40,101 nt of DNA from IMG/VR virus record IMGVR_UViG_3300032296_002122, positions 1 through 40,101 of that record, one strand, 5' to 3'. The notes beneath the pieces are model-generated. The model worked only from the letters and a program-made list of their open reading frames with translations. It was not told the DNA's origin and searched no databases. Both the position numbers and the translations under genes were made by a program. This stretch comes from a virus. Shown here one piece after another: positions 8,821-17,824 of this stretch (the stretch's first letter is position 1; each line of letters begins with the position of its first letter).

Positions 8821-10839
8821 ATGGCAAAGGCACGAGAAATGTTGGACGACGTGGAAAACGTCGGCATCATGCAGGGCTTCCTCGACGAGGCAGAAGATGC
8901 CATGGAGATGGAAGACGATGACATGGCCGAAGAGGAAGATGCGGACGAGGAGAACTCGGCTGCTGAAGTCCTCGATCGCCGTCCCAACTCGCCTGAAATC
9001 CTCATGAACAATCTACGTGGCGACATGCGCTCCGTCGATGCGCGTCGCGAAGAATTGGCTGATCTCGTGGGCTACCCGGCCGCTGCCGAAACCCCCGAGT
9101 CTGTGCTTGCGATGCTCCAGCCGGTGCTGGCGCAAGGCGCTGGGCTTGGCGCGTTGCCGCAATCACTGCCCATGGCCCAAGGGCCACAGCCTCCAATGCC
9201 GCCGCCTCCGGGAGCTGCCATGGGAGCTCCGCCTCCCGGCGCTCCGCCACTTCCTCCTGGCGCAGCCGCGCCGCCACCCGGCGATATGGCCGCGCTTCTT
9301 GCCGCCGCCGGTCCTGCTCCCGGAGGCGGTATGGCTCCTGGCCCGATGATGGGGCCTGATGGTCAGCCGATCCCGCCGGAAGGCATGCCGCCCATCCAGA
9401 TGAAGGATGGTGGATACGTTCAGCGTTTTTACCAGGGGTCCGGTCAGGAAGGCGTGACCTCGGATGACGAAGAACCTTCCTTAGACGAGGAAGATACTTC
9501 CTCCCTTGGCATGCGTCTGCCGCCAGAGCTTCTTCAGTATGCTCAAACTGGCTACTCGCGGATGTTGACGCAGCCGACAGCGACGATGCCGGATTTGAAG
9601 GCAACGACGATGGAGCGCGAACAGATGTATCGCGACCTGCTTGGCGAGGACAAAGAATCCCGTCAGGCGCAGTTGCTGTTAATGCTCGGCCAGAAGGGCT
9701 TGCAGCTTGCTGGCAACGTTGATGCGCAGGGCCGTCCGTTGCGCGGTTCAACACTAAGCCGTTTTGCAACCGTTGCTTCGGAAATTCCGGGTGCAGTGGG
9801 TCAATTCATTGCCGAAGAGGACAAGAACAAGCGCGCGATCCGCATGTCGGCGATCCAGGCTGCCGAGAAGGAGCGTGAGCAGGTTCGCGAGGGCAACGTC
9901 AAGCTCGTCGAGACGCAACGCAGAGCGTTTGGCGACATCCTCAAAAATTCTGGCAAGACCGCAAGCAGCATGTTCGGTAAGGGCGCATGGGACTGGAGCG
10001 TGATCAACGCTCCTGGGCTCTTGCAGGCTTATGCCGATGGCGAGACGACTCCGGAAGAGGACAACCTCATCACGAGTGCGGCTTCGCGTTTGCTTCGCTC
10101 ATCGGAGGAGGTCTACGAGAACGATCTTGGTAACAAGGTCACGCGTACGATCCCCGGCTACAACCTCCCGTTCTTGACGGATGCGTTGGCCGCGCGTCGT
10201 GCGTTGGATGCGTCTGGTCGCCGTCCGGGTCCGCAGACTCCGGGCACTGTGCCAGCTGGTCCGAACACGGTATCGCCTGAAGCGGCGGTTGCGCCAGAAG
10301 CCCCCGCCACCCCTGCGACTGCTCCGGTCGCTGGTCGCCCGAGAAAGCTATGGGACATGGCTCCAAACCTATCGTTTGTCCAAGCGGCTGCGGCGGGAAT
10401 CGCGCAAAACGTGCCATTGGCTGGCGGCATGGCCGAGCAGGCGCAGCAGGACAAGGCGTACTTTGAGAACTCCGTTCGCGAGCTTATCAAGGTGTTGCAG
10501 AACAACCCGCGATTTGCAGAAGGCGAGCGCGAAGCCATCGAGAAGGAGCTAGACCTCTCTCCGCGCTTCATGCGAGACGAGAACGCGTTGCGCAACACGT
10601 TCGTGGGCGTCGATAAATTCCTCGAGGATAAACTTAAGGACTCACGAAACATTTTGGCGGATCCGGCCAACACACCGGAAGCCAAGAAGTTTGCCTCTGA
10701 CAGTATCGACGCTATCATCAACTTCCGAGAGAAACTTGGAGTTCCGGTGAGGGTGTATAGTCTTGAAGAAGTGCGTAAGCTGCCTCCGGGCACACCGTTC
10801 TTCTATAAAGACGCCACCAATTTCCGCGTGAGGGAGTGA
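8821..10839 (+). CDS. Acidic, proline-rich virion-module protein
   Basis: A 672-residue protein. The N-terminal 45 residues are extremely acidic (MEMEDDDMAEEEDADEEN). Residues about 120-200 are a Pro/Gly/Ala linker (PPPGAAMGAPPPGAPPLPPG), and a helical body follows, including ATVASEIPGAVGQFIAEEDK and AIRMSAIQAAEKEREQVREG. A second Pro/Ala linker lies near 470-505. An acidic start could contact a basic virion partner. The order of this gene among virion genes, the spacing of 9 bases from the previous stop and the absence of enzyme motifs support a structural or internal role; no family name is certain. Confidence 0.6.
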   Translation: MAKAREMLDDVENVGIMQGFLDEAEDAMEMEDDDMAEEEDADEENSAAEVLDRRPNSPEILMNNLRGDMRSVDARREELADLVGYPAAAETPESVLAMLQPVLAQGAGLGALPQSLPMAQGPQPPMPPPPGAAMGAPPPGAPPLPPGAAAPPPGDMAALLAAAGPAPGGGMAPGPMMGPDGQPIPPEGMPPIQMKDGGYVQRFYQGSGQEGVTSDDEEPSLDEEDTSSLGMRLPPELLQYAQTGYSRMLTQPTATMPDLKATTMEREQMYRDLLGEDKESRQAQLLLMLGQKGLQLAGNVDAQGRPLRGSTLSRFATVASEIPGAVGQFIAEEDKNKRAIRMSAIQAAEKEREQVREGNVKLVETQRRAFGDILKNSGKTASSMFGKGAWDWSVINAPGLLQAYADGETTPEEDNLITSAASRLLRSSEEVYENDLGNKVTRTIPGYNLPFLTDALAARRALDASGRRPGPQTPGTVPAGPNTVSPEAAVAPEAPATPATAPVAGRPRKLWDMAPNLSFVQAAAAGIAQNVPLAGGMAEQAQQDKAYFENSVRELIKVLQNNPRFAEGEREAIEKELDLSPRFMRDENALRNTFVGVDKFLEDKLKDSRNILADPANTPEAKKFASDSIDAIINFREKLGVPVRVYSLEEVRKLPPGTPFFYKDATNFRVRE

Positions 10840-13800
10840 TGGAAGAGGAAAATGAACTGTCGCAACTGGATCAGCTTTCTCGACCTGCGGAACAAGCTGC
10901 TGCGCCTCCCACCCCTGTTCCTGTTGAAATCGCAGAACTAGATCAGCTTTCGAAGCCGGTCAAGTCAGGGACCCCGACTTTTACGGAAGCGGCTGGTGAA
11001 TTCCTTTTGCGCGGCGTACCGGCAGGTTTTTTTGAAGCCTCCCCGGCCCTTAGCAGCATGATCTATGGCGGTCAGTATGGAGCAAGACTTTCTCCCTACA
11101 TGCCGCCGCAGCTAAAGCTCGCGCCTACGATCGCTGGTGGTGCCCTCGGCTATGGCTTTGGCATGTTGACTGGTAGGCAGCTTTCTGACGCCATTGTTGG
11201 TGGGGCGAGTAGCGAAGAATTAGTGCCGTACTTTGAAGGCGGCAAAACGCTCGGCAGCAGCATCGGTTTTGCTCCTGCTGCGTTTTATCTACCAGTTGCT
11301 ACGGCAGATCGGGTGGGCAAGTATGTCACCGCGATCGGTGAGTTTGCTCGCAAGTCCCCGAAGTCATACATGCTTGGGGAGACCCTGTACGGGACCGGAT
11401 CTGCTGCTGGAACAGTTCTTGCGGAGACGTTTGATCCGGGCGATCCAATGACTCGGTTTCTGGCTGAAGTGGCGGGGGGCACCAAGGTCCTTAACCCCCT
11501 CTTTGTCATACCCACACTCACTGCTGGTGGTGGACGACGGCTCAAGGAACTCTGGTCGCTTCGCTCAAAGGAAGGCCGTGCCGCTGCGCAAGAGCGCGGC
11601 AATCTTCGTGCGCAAGACGAAGCCACTCGCCGTTTGATGACGATTCTTGAGGAAAACGGGGAGGATATCCCTGCGCTGATCAAAGCCCTCGATGAGCAGT
11701 TTCCGAGTGCAGGGGCACGCCCGACTGCGGCTCAGAAGACAGGATCTCTGACGCTGGCGCAGCTAGAAGCGGCGCTCGGCACGCTTGATCCAAACTTCTC
11801 CGCGAAGATTCGTGAACAAGGTAATGATACCCTTATAGCCCTTACAAAGACGGTTGCTGCGTTGCAGGACACGGGCTCGCCCGAGGCTTTGCGCGTTGCA
11901 GCGGAAATGCGTGAGCAGTTCTTTACGAACGCCATCAACTCGCGTCTTGAACGTGCGAACATACGTGCTGCGGCACGTATCTCAAAGATCACCAGGGATT
12001 CTCCGCAGGCTCGTAAAGAGATCGGCCGCATCGTTCGCGATGAAGTAGAGAAGGCGCTCGAAAACGCTCGCGAAGCCGAGCGTTATTACTGGGATCTCGC
12101 CGATCGCGAAGCGGTGAAGCCAGCAGGACAGGTGCGCCTCCAGGTGCAGCCGTCTGATACGTTGGTCAATAAGACGTATCTTGATTGGGCGAATCGTTTA
12201 CTGCCTGATTTGAAGCGCATGCGCGCTAACGACGTTGACCTTAGAAATCCCGACAAGGTTTCACGTCTGTTGAAGACAAAGGCGGTTCCGTTGTCTGTGT
12301 TCATCAAGAATACGGGCGGTATTGCCAATGACAGTGAGCTCCTTGCTCGCGATATCACCAACAAATCGCTTCCGGGCCTTGTTCGTCAGAACATCCCGCG
12401 CAACGTCTTAGGTGAGCGCGGCACTGCCAGTATCGATGCGGTGAAGCAGCGCGTCTTTGACGCTGGCTACTTCCCGATGAAGGAAGACTACAACGCCATC
12501 AGTGACTCGGAGTTGTACGACGCCATTGCACGCGATTTGCAAGGCGATGAGCGCGTATGGACGATGAAGGTCCGCGCGGCGTTAGATCCTTATATCAACG
12601 AGCGCGAAATACTCGACTCGTGGTCCGCAGAAGGCTTCGATGCCACGATGACGGCGGATCAGATTGCCAACCGCGCACGAGTATTGGACGAACTGCGCCG
12701 CAAAGAAGGCAGGGACGGCTTTTACGTTCCGCAGAACCAACTGCCGGGTCCGACCGAAAAGCTCGTACCACGGCCCAAGCAACTCACCGCAGAAAACACC
12801 GTTCGTGCATATCTTGAGCGCGTCTCTCAAATCGGTCCTGCGCTTGTTGACTCAATGGTCCCGTCTGATGTGCGACGGATCATGGAGAGCTTTGGCGTTA
12901 ACGACAGCGCCATCGAACTCTATCGACGTGGCCGAGGCACGGGTCAGCGTACCAACACTGGTATCGTTCACCACCGATATCTGCCGGACAAGAAAGCGCT
13001 TGAGAAGATCAAGCCTGGCGATTTAATTAGCTACCGCTCAAACCTTTTGACGCTCGCGCGGCAGGCCAGCGCAAAAGGCGAAGTGGCTAATGCGAGTTTT
13101 TATTCGTATCTTGCCGATGCGATGTTGCAGGATCTCGATAAGCTCGACAACCCGGCCTACAACAAGGCGCGTGAGTTTTCGAAGGCACTTAACGACACGT
13201 TCACACGTACGTTTGCAAACGAACTGCTTGGTACAACGCCAACAGGAGCCCAGCGTTTTCCAGTCGAAACGCTTGTCAGCAAGGCTTTTGGTAGAAACTC
13301 TGATCTTGTCTCCCTTCGCATGAAGGAAATCGAGAACGCTGTCGGCTTCATGCGCGATCGCCTAACGAAGGCTGCTTCTGAAGCGGGTCCAGTTGTTCCA
13401 GGCCTCATGCCCGAGTCGCTTCGTAAAGAGGCGGACATGCTTCGCGAGTTTGCGAACGTGTCGACCGCTGGCGTGGCGTCGATTCAGGATGCCCAGAACC
13501 GCGTGTTGCGGCTGCTGGCCTCCAAGGCGCTCTTCACCGATCCGAAGACCAACTCGCTTCGCGTTAATACCCGTCAGCTCACCAAGTTCGTCGCAGACAA
13601 CAAGCCCTTGCTCGATCAGATGGGCATTACGGACGATTTGACCAATGCCGTGCAGGCTGAGAACCTGCTTCGCAGCGTCATTGAGCAGAACAGTGTGCTT
13701 AATCGTACGGTTCGCGAGCAGATGGCGTTTTCGAAGCTGCTGCCTTATGAGAACTTAACCGATGCGGTTACGGACGCGCTGAACAGTAAGACGCCGATGC

Positions 13801-14705
13801 GCAGCATGGCGCAGATTGCTCGTATGGCGCAGCGCAAAGGTCCAGACGCAATGGCCGGTCTAAAGGCGACCATATATGACTACGCCTTCACGAAGGCAAC
13901 TGGCGGCAAAGACGACACAATTAACGGAAAGAAGTTCCTTGACGCGTTCTTCCAGAAGTCTGCGCTAGACCAGCCGGCACTGGCCGACATCCTGCGTACG
14001 CAGGGCATCATGACCCCGCAGGAATTGAAGAATGTCCGCACTCTAGCTAACCGGATAATGGTAGTTGAAGATGCGATGGCCAATAAACGCGCTCTGGAAG
14101 ACGTCTTACAGGGTACAGATGTCGTCGGCGAGCTCGCCATGCGTGTCGTCGGTTCGCGGATCGGTACTGCTGCTTCTGGCGGTGGTCCTGGTTCGCTGAT
14201 CGCAGCGTCGGCCGGTTCGAAGGCCGTGCGTCAAATCTTTGACAAGATGCCGATGATGATGGTTCGCAAGACCATACAACAGGCCGCACAGGATCCGGCG
14301 TTTATGGCGATGCTGCTGCGTCGCAACCTCTCCGAACAGGAGAAGTTCCGCTTGGCGAAGTCGATGCACGCGTATCTGCTGGCCGCTGGCTTGAACTACG
14401 CGAACTACGAAGAGCCGCCCGAGGCAAAAGCAGCAACCGGTGGCTCGTCTGCTTCGCGAGACTTCCAGTCGCTTCAGGATGTCTACAACGCCATGCGTCC
14501 GAAGCCGGTTCCGCCGGCTCCGACGACACGTGGGGTGCCGGGAATGCCGAAGCCGCCTGCTCCGCAAGGCGGCGCTCCTGCCGGAGGTCCGCCTCCAACA
14601 ACTGGTGGCCCGACGCAGAGCAGGCTGATGATGCAGCAGCTCTTCCCGAACGACGCGATCATCGGTGCAGCCGGCGTAGCCGCCGGTCAGCCGATGCCTA
14701 GCTAA
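10839..14705 (+). CDS. Very large virion protein, probable internal or ejection protein
   Basis: A 1,288-residue protein, mostly charged helices with long coiled-coil-like segments (for example EQRNLRAQDEATRRLMTILE-type heptads near 250 and several between 340 and 420). A Gly-rich hydrophobic segment lies near residues 95-130 (IAGGALGYGFGMLTG). The C-terminus has a Gly-rich hydrophobic patch, AASGGGPGSLIAASAGSKAV, and a Pro-rich tail. No lysozyme or transglycosylase motif is visible. Size and composition recall internal virion proteins of short-tailed phages. The ATG overlaps the previous stop (TGATG), with AGGGAG just upstream; a GTG three bases earlier is an alternative. The gene ends 8 bases inside the convergent nuclease gene. 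Confidence 0.6.
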   Translation: MEEENELSQLDQLSRPAEQAAAPPTPVPVEIAELDQLSKPVKSGTPTFTEAAGEFLLRGVPAGFFEASPALSSMIYGGQYGARLSPYMPPQLKLAPTIAGGALGYGFGMLTGRQLSDAIVGGASSEELVPYFEGGKTLGSSIGFAPAAFYLPVATADRVGKYVTAIGEFARKSPKSYMLGETLYGTGSAAGTVLAETFDPGDPMTRFLAEVAGGTKVLNPLFVIPTLTAGGGRRLKELWSLRSKEGRAAAQERGNLRAQDEATRRLMTILEENGEDIPALIKALDEQFPSAGARPTAAQKTGSLTLAQLEAALGTLDPNFSAKIREQGNDTLIALTKTVAALQDTGSPEALRVAAEMREQFFTNAINSRLERANIRAAARISKITRDSPQARKEIGRIVRDEVEKALENAREAERYYWDLADREAVKPAGQVRLQVQPSDTLVNKTYLDWANRLLPDLKRMRANDVDLRNPDKVSRLLKTKAVPLSVFIKNTGGIANDSELLARDITNKSLPGLVRQNIPRNVLGERGTASIDAVKQRVFDAGYFPMKEDYNAISDSELYDAIARDLQGDERVWTMKVRAALDPYINEREILDSWSAEGFDATMTADQIANRARVLDELRRKEGRDGFYVPQNQLPGPTEKLVPRPKQLTAENTVRAYLERVSQIGPALVDSMVPSDVRRIMESFGVNDSAIELYRRGRGTGQRTNTGIVHHRYLPDKKALEKIKPGDLISYRSNLLTLARQASAKGEVANASFYSYLADAMLQDLDKLDNPAYNKAREFSKALNDTFTRTFANELLGTTPTGAQRFPVETLVSKAFGRNSDLVSLRMKEIENAVGFMRDRLTKAASEAGPVVPGLMPESLRKEADMLREFANVSTAGVASIQDAQNRVLRLLASKALFTDPKTNSLRVNTRQLTKFVADNKPLLDQMGITDDLTNAVQAENLLRSVIEQNSVLNRTVREQMAFSKLLPYENLTDAVTDALNSKTPMRSMAQIARMAQRKGPDAMAGLKATIYDYAFTKATGGKDDTINGKKFLDAFFQKSALDQPALADILRTQGIMTPQELKNVRTLANRIMVVEDAMANKRALEDVLQGTDVVGELAMRVVGSRIGTAASGGGPGSLIAASAGSKAVRQIFDKMPMMMVRKTIQQAAQDPAFMAMLLRRNLSEQEKFRLAKSMHAYLLAAGLNYANYEEPPEAKAATGGSSASRDFQSLQDVYNAMRPKPVPPAPTTRGVPGMPKPPAPQGGAPAGGPPPTTGGPTQSRLMMQQLFPNDAIIGAAGVAAGQPMPS

Positions 14706-15408
14706 AGTACTTAGCCATCTGATCGCACTCGGGCGAGTGGTAGCACTCGACGCGCTTCATCCACTCTTCCTTGTATCGCTCAAATTCTGATCCGGTGGTG
14801 CTGAACTCCTGAGTGCCACCGGATTGGAGAGCGACCAGGACGTAACCGTGTTTGATTGTGGTGCCATGCACCACATCGTGCGCGAGCGCATAGGCAGCAA
14901 GCTGATGAAAGTAATCCTGAATCCACTCGTGCTTCTTCGGCTTCAACGACTGCTTGAAGTCGACAATCGCAGGGTTGCCTCGGTAGACCCCTACAAGGTC
15001 CGTCGTCCCGGCGTACTTAGCTGGGTAATACAGCGGTACTTCTGAGCCCCAGATTTCTTCGAGGTTCATGAAGTACTCGTTCACGAGCCGATAGCCCATC
15101 TCATAGCCTTTGACCATGAGCCAATTGGTTGGGCGCGGCAGGTCGCGGTACGCGATCATCCGCTCGATGACGTTGTGCATGTGCGTGCCGACCGTAGCCG
15201 CTTCGTTTTTGATCCGGTTCGCTTCTGCCTCACCAACCCTCGCGGCCCACGCATCAAGGGCCTTCTTGTCTTTGGTCGCCGATAGCACGGTCGTGACGCT
15301 AGGCAGGGCGTTTTCGTTACCGTCGACGTACTTGCGGCCGTCCGGGCTATCGATGCGCTTAAGGCGCTCGTATTGGTACAGACGCTTGATAGGAATCAGA
15401 TCAACCAT
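14698..15408 (-). CDS. PD-(D/E)XK exonuclease (Cas4/RecB-like fold)
   Basis: A 236-residue nuclease of the RecB/Cas4/lambda-exonuclease-like superfamily. The visible motifs are GTHMHNVIE (about 74-82), GTTDLVG with Asp137, IVDFKQS with Asp150 and Lys152, and the RecB-type QLAAYA (Gln169 to Tyr173). These supply the metal-binding and catalytic residues. Such enzymes resect DNA ends in phage recombination or degrade host DNA. It has an excellent ribosome binding site (GGAGAGGAGGT) inside the end of the SNF2 helicase gene, overlapping it by 13 bases, so helicase and nuclease are co-translated and may act together. Its tail overlaps the convergent virion gene by 8 bases. Confidence 0.85.
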   Translation of the reverse strand: MVDLIPIKRLYQYERLKRIDSPDGRKYVDGNENALPSVTTVLSATKDKKALDAWAARVGEAEANRIKNEAATVGTHMHNVIERMIAYRDLPRPTNWLMVKGYEMGYRLVNEYFMNLEEIWGSEVPLYYPAKYAGTTDLVGVYRGNPAIVDFKQSLKPKKHEWIQDYFHQLAAYALAHDVVHGTTIKHGYVLVALQSGGTQEFSTTGSEFERYKEEWMKRVECYHSPECDQMAKYFS

Positions 15409-16847
15409 TTCTTTACCTCCTCTCCGAGCACCTGCGTCGAGATATCAATCTTATCCCGCAGTGCCTTTACGATCTTCTCGTCGATCGTCTTGACGGCGAT
15501 CAAGTCGATGTACGTCACGTTTTTGGTCTGGCCGATACGGTGCGCGCGATCCTCTGACTGCAACCGCTTCTCAAGGTCAAAGCTGTTGCTGTAGTACACG
15601 ACCACGTTGGCCGCTGTCAGCGTCAGGCCGTAGCCGCCGGTGCTGGGGTTGCCGACAAAGAAGCGCAGCTTGCTCTCGGGGTCTTGGAACTCCGCGACGA
15701 CACGCCGGCGCTCTTCCTCTTCGGTGTCGCCGTAGTACGTGCCGACACTCTCCATGCCGTAGTCTTTCTGTAGGGCGATCTTGATGGCGTCAATGTCGTG
15801 ACGGTACGTGGCCCAGATGATCATCTTGCCGTCGGTCTCTTCGACGATGGCCAGGAGCTCATCGATGCGCTTGTTCGGCAAGGACATGATCGTGCCGTTG
15901 TCGAGCTTCACGTGACCGCACGTTATCTGATGCAAACGCATCAACTGCGTCAGTGCATTAACTGTGGACATCATGCCCTGCTCGAACTGCGCCAATGCCA
16001 TGACCTTCATCTGCTCATAGGCACGGGCCTGCTCGTCAGTGAGATCGACCTCGCGCTTTACGTATAACTTGTCTGGAAGGTCCAGGCACTCTTCCTTCTT
16101 GACGCGGAAGCTGAACCGGTCGAGCTTCTCTTTGAGCTCGTCGAGCTTTCGGTAGCCGACGATTTGTTTGAAGCTGTGGCTCGCCAAGCGTCGCTCGACA
16201 ACGACCGCATAGCGTGCCTGGAACGCATAGTACGAAGGCGAGTCGAGGCAGGCATCGGACAGGAAGGCGCATTGCTGGTACAGGTCCATCGGTGATTTGG
16301 TCACCGGAGAGCCAGTCATGATGCGGCGATACTTCGCCATTTTGCCTGTTTTTTCAGTGTTTTTGCTTCGTTTGCTGTTTGGCGTTTTGATGGTCGTCGA
16401 CTCATCGATCGCCATCATCGCGTTGTGCACGAACAAAAACCTTTGAGCGAACTTCGTGCCGCGTGGCGTTGAGAACGCCTCAATGTTCATCACCAGGATC
16501 TTTAGGTCTTCGGTGATCTCAAACATCGAATCAAGCGCCTGCTGCTCCGCCTTGCGTGGCGTTGCTGACCACAGCGCCACACGGTGGACCACGTGTTCAG
16601 GCATGTGCTTGGGTATTTCGGTGTCTACCCAGTTGCGGTACACGCCCTTTGGTGCGACGATCAGAACAGCATTGATGCGGCCCTGGTCGTAAAGCATTGC
16701 TATATTATTGATGAGCATGAAGCTCTTGCCCGTTCCCATATCGGCGAACAGTGCCGCTACTTGGTGATCCCAAAAGCGTTGAAGGTAAGCAGCTTGATGC
16801 GCAAACGGCTTGTTTTTGAATCGGTAAGTCTGTAAAAATTGGCTCAT
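15396..16847 (-). CDS. SNF2-family DNA helicase/translocase
   Basis: A 483-residue superfamily 2 helicase of the SNF2 type, starting at MSQFLQTYRF; an upstream in-frame Met 10 codons earlier lacks a site. Residues show HQAAYLQRFW (Q-motif region), Walker A ADMGTGKS (35-42), VLIVAPKGVYRNW (motif Ia), DEST in place of DEAH (148-151), and MTGSPVTKSPMDLYQQ (motif III). The C-terminal domain has IIWATYRHD, LFVGNPSTGGYGLTLTAAN-like motif V, and QSEDRAHRIGQ (motif VI). It would translocate on double-stranded DNA using ATP. Pairing with the downstream nuclease suggests a role in recombination or replication restart. It is transcribed leftward from the divergent control region. Confidence 0.9.
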   Translation of the reverse strand: MSQFLQTYRFKNKPFAHQAAYLQRFWDHQVAALFADMGTGKSFMLINNIAMLYDQGRINAVLIVAPKGVYRNWVDTEIPKHMPEHVVHRVALWSATPRKAEQQALDSMFEITEDLKILVMNIEAFSTPRGTKFAQRFLFVHNAMMAIDESTTIKTPNSKRSKNTEKTGKMAKYRRIMTGSPVTKSPMDLYQQCAFLSDACLDSPSYYAFQARYAVVVERRLASHSFKQIVGYRKLDELKEKLDRFSFRVKKEECLDLPDKLYVKREVDLTDEQARAYEQMKVMALAQFEQGMMSTVNALTQLMRLHQITCGHVKLDNGTIMSLPNKRIDELLAIVEETDGKMIIWATYRHDIDAIKIALQKDYGMESVGTYYGDTEEEERRRVVAEFQDPESKLRFFVGNPSTGGYGLTLTAANVVVYYSNSFDLEKRLQSEDRAHRIGQTKNVTYIDLIAVKTIDEKIVKALRDKIDISTQVLGEEVKKWLI

Positions 16848-16866
16848 GTTGATCTCGCTTTCTAAC

Positions 16867-16900
16867 AGGGGTTGCAATCCCTGAAACGCGAGTCTACACT
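16867..16900 (+). promoter_or_regulatory. Sigma-70-like promoter with palindromic operator candidate
   Basis: TTGCAA at 16872-16877 and TACACT at 16895-16900 are separated by 17 bases, giving 4/6 matches at each box. The -35 lies in the centre of a near-palindrome, AGGGGTTGCAATCCCT (16867-16882), which could be an operator. The promoter would drive the rightward replication genes. It sits in the 78-base divergent gap, whose other side is the SNF2 start; I could not find a convincing leftward promoter. Confidence 0.5.
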
Positions 16901-16925
16901 GATCACAGTTTTTGAGAAAGGAGAA

Positions 16926-17276
16926 ATGTCAGTGCCCAAGGTTTATGTCGTTTCTGAGACCTTGCAACACAATATTGCAAGTGCCCAGGATTACGGCCAG
17001 ATTGAGACGATTTTGCCGCCTAACGCTCAGATTGCGTTTTCTGTCGTTCCGACCGTTCGACGGATCCAGCGCAAACTGGACAAGTTCACCGATAACGATT
17101 ATTTGTTGTTGATCGGTGATCCGTCTGCAATAGGTATATGTTGTGCGGTAGCGGCATTCAAGAACAACGGTCGATTCAAGTGCCTCAAGTGGGACAAACG
17201 CGAACGACGTTACATCCCGTTAGAGGTTGATCTTTTCAAGAAAGGAGAACTAGATGAGCCTTACGAGCTTATTTGA
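16926..17276 (+). CDS. Conserved hypothetical protein, first gene of the replication operon
   Basis: A 116-residue protein starting at MSVPKVYVV, chosen because GAGAAAGGAGAA lies immediately upstream; an earlier ATG at 16872 lies on the -35 box. The sequence alternates strands and helices (YVVSETLQHNIASAQDYGQI, DNDYLLLIGDPSAIGICCAV, RFKCLKWDKRERRYIPLEVD). I recognise the pattern from phage replication modules but not its function. Its end overlaps the next gene by 23 bases. Position suggests an early role in DNA metabolism or host take-over. Confidence 0.65.
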   Translation: MSVPKVYVVSETLQHNIASAQDYGQIETILPPNAQIAFSVVPTVRRIQRKLDKFTDNDYLLLIGDPSAIGICCAVAAFKNNGRFKCLKWDKRERRYIPLEVDLFKKGELDEPYELI

Positions 17277-17808
17277 GCAAGAAGCCGATGCGCTGCGCGT
17301 CCAAGACGACCAGATCACCGGTATCGCAGCCCTAGCCCGTCGTGCCAAGTCACTCGAGAAACAAATCGAGGACGAGGAAACGACGCTCAAGGGCCTGAAA
17401 GAGCAGTATCGCAAGCTGACCGAGGAAGCTATCCCGGAAGCCCTCACCGAGATGGGCATGTCATCCTTCCGCATGGAAGATGGCAGCTCGATCGATGTGA
17501 AGCCCTTCTACAGCGCCTCGATCAGCGAAGCCCGACGTGCCGAAGCCTTCCAATGGCTCAGGGACCACGGCTTTGACGACATCATCAAAAACACCGTCAG
17601 CGTGCGCTTCGGGCGTGGCGAGGACGAGTTGTGCAACCGTCTCCTCGGTATGCTTGGTCAGCAGGGTTTCCCTGCCGAGCAGTCCGAGAAAGTAGAACCC
17701 TCGACCCTGAAGGCCTGGGTCAAGGAACGGGTGACACGTGGCGAGGAGTTCCCGACGGAACTGTTCGGCGCGTACATCGGTAAAAAGGCCGTAATCAAGT
17801 CAGCTTAA
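17254..17808 (+). CDS. Conserved coiled-coil phage protein of the replication module
   Basis: A 184-residue protein with an N-terminal coiled coil (about 20-55, LARRAKSLEKQIEDEETTLK), then a globular region with FRMEDGSSIDVKPFYSASIS, a conserved NTVSVRFGRGEDE block, and a C-terminal motif EKVEPSTLKAWVKERVTRGE followed by FPTELFGAYIGKKAVI. This architecture recurs in phage replication neighbourhoods. It loosely resembles nuclease-inhibitor or Gam-like coiled-coil proteins, but I cannot assign it. The start has a strong GAAAGGAGAA site 4 bases upstream and lies inside the previous gene. Confidence 0.65.
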   Translation: MSLTSLFEQEADALRVQDDQITGIAALARRAKSLEKQIEDEETTLKGLKEQYRKLTEEAIPEALTEMGMSSFRMEDGSSIDVKPFYSASISEARRAEAFQWLRDHGFDDIIKNTVSVRFGRGEDELCNRLLGMLGQQGFPAEQSEKVEPSTLKAWVKERVTRGEEFPTELFGAYIGKKAVIKSA

Positions 17809-17824
17809 TAAAGGACCACGAATC

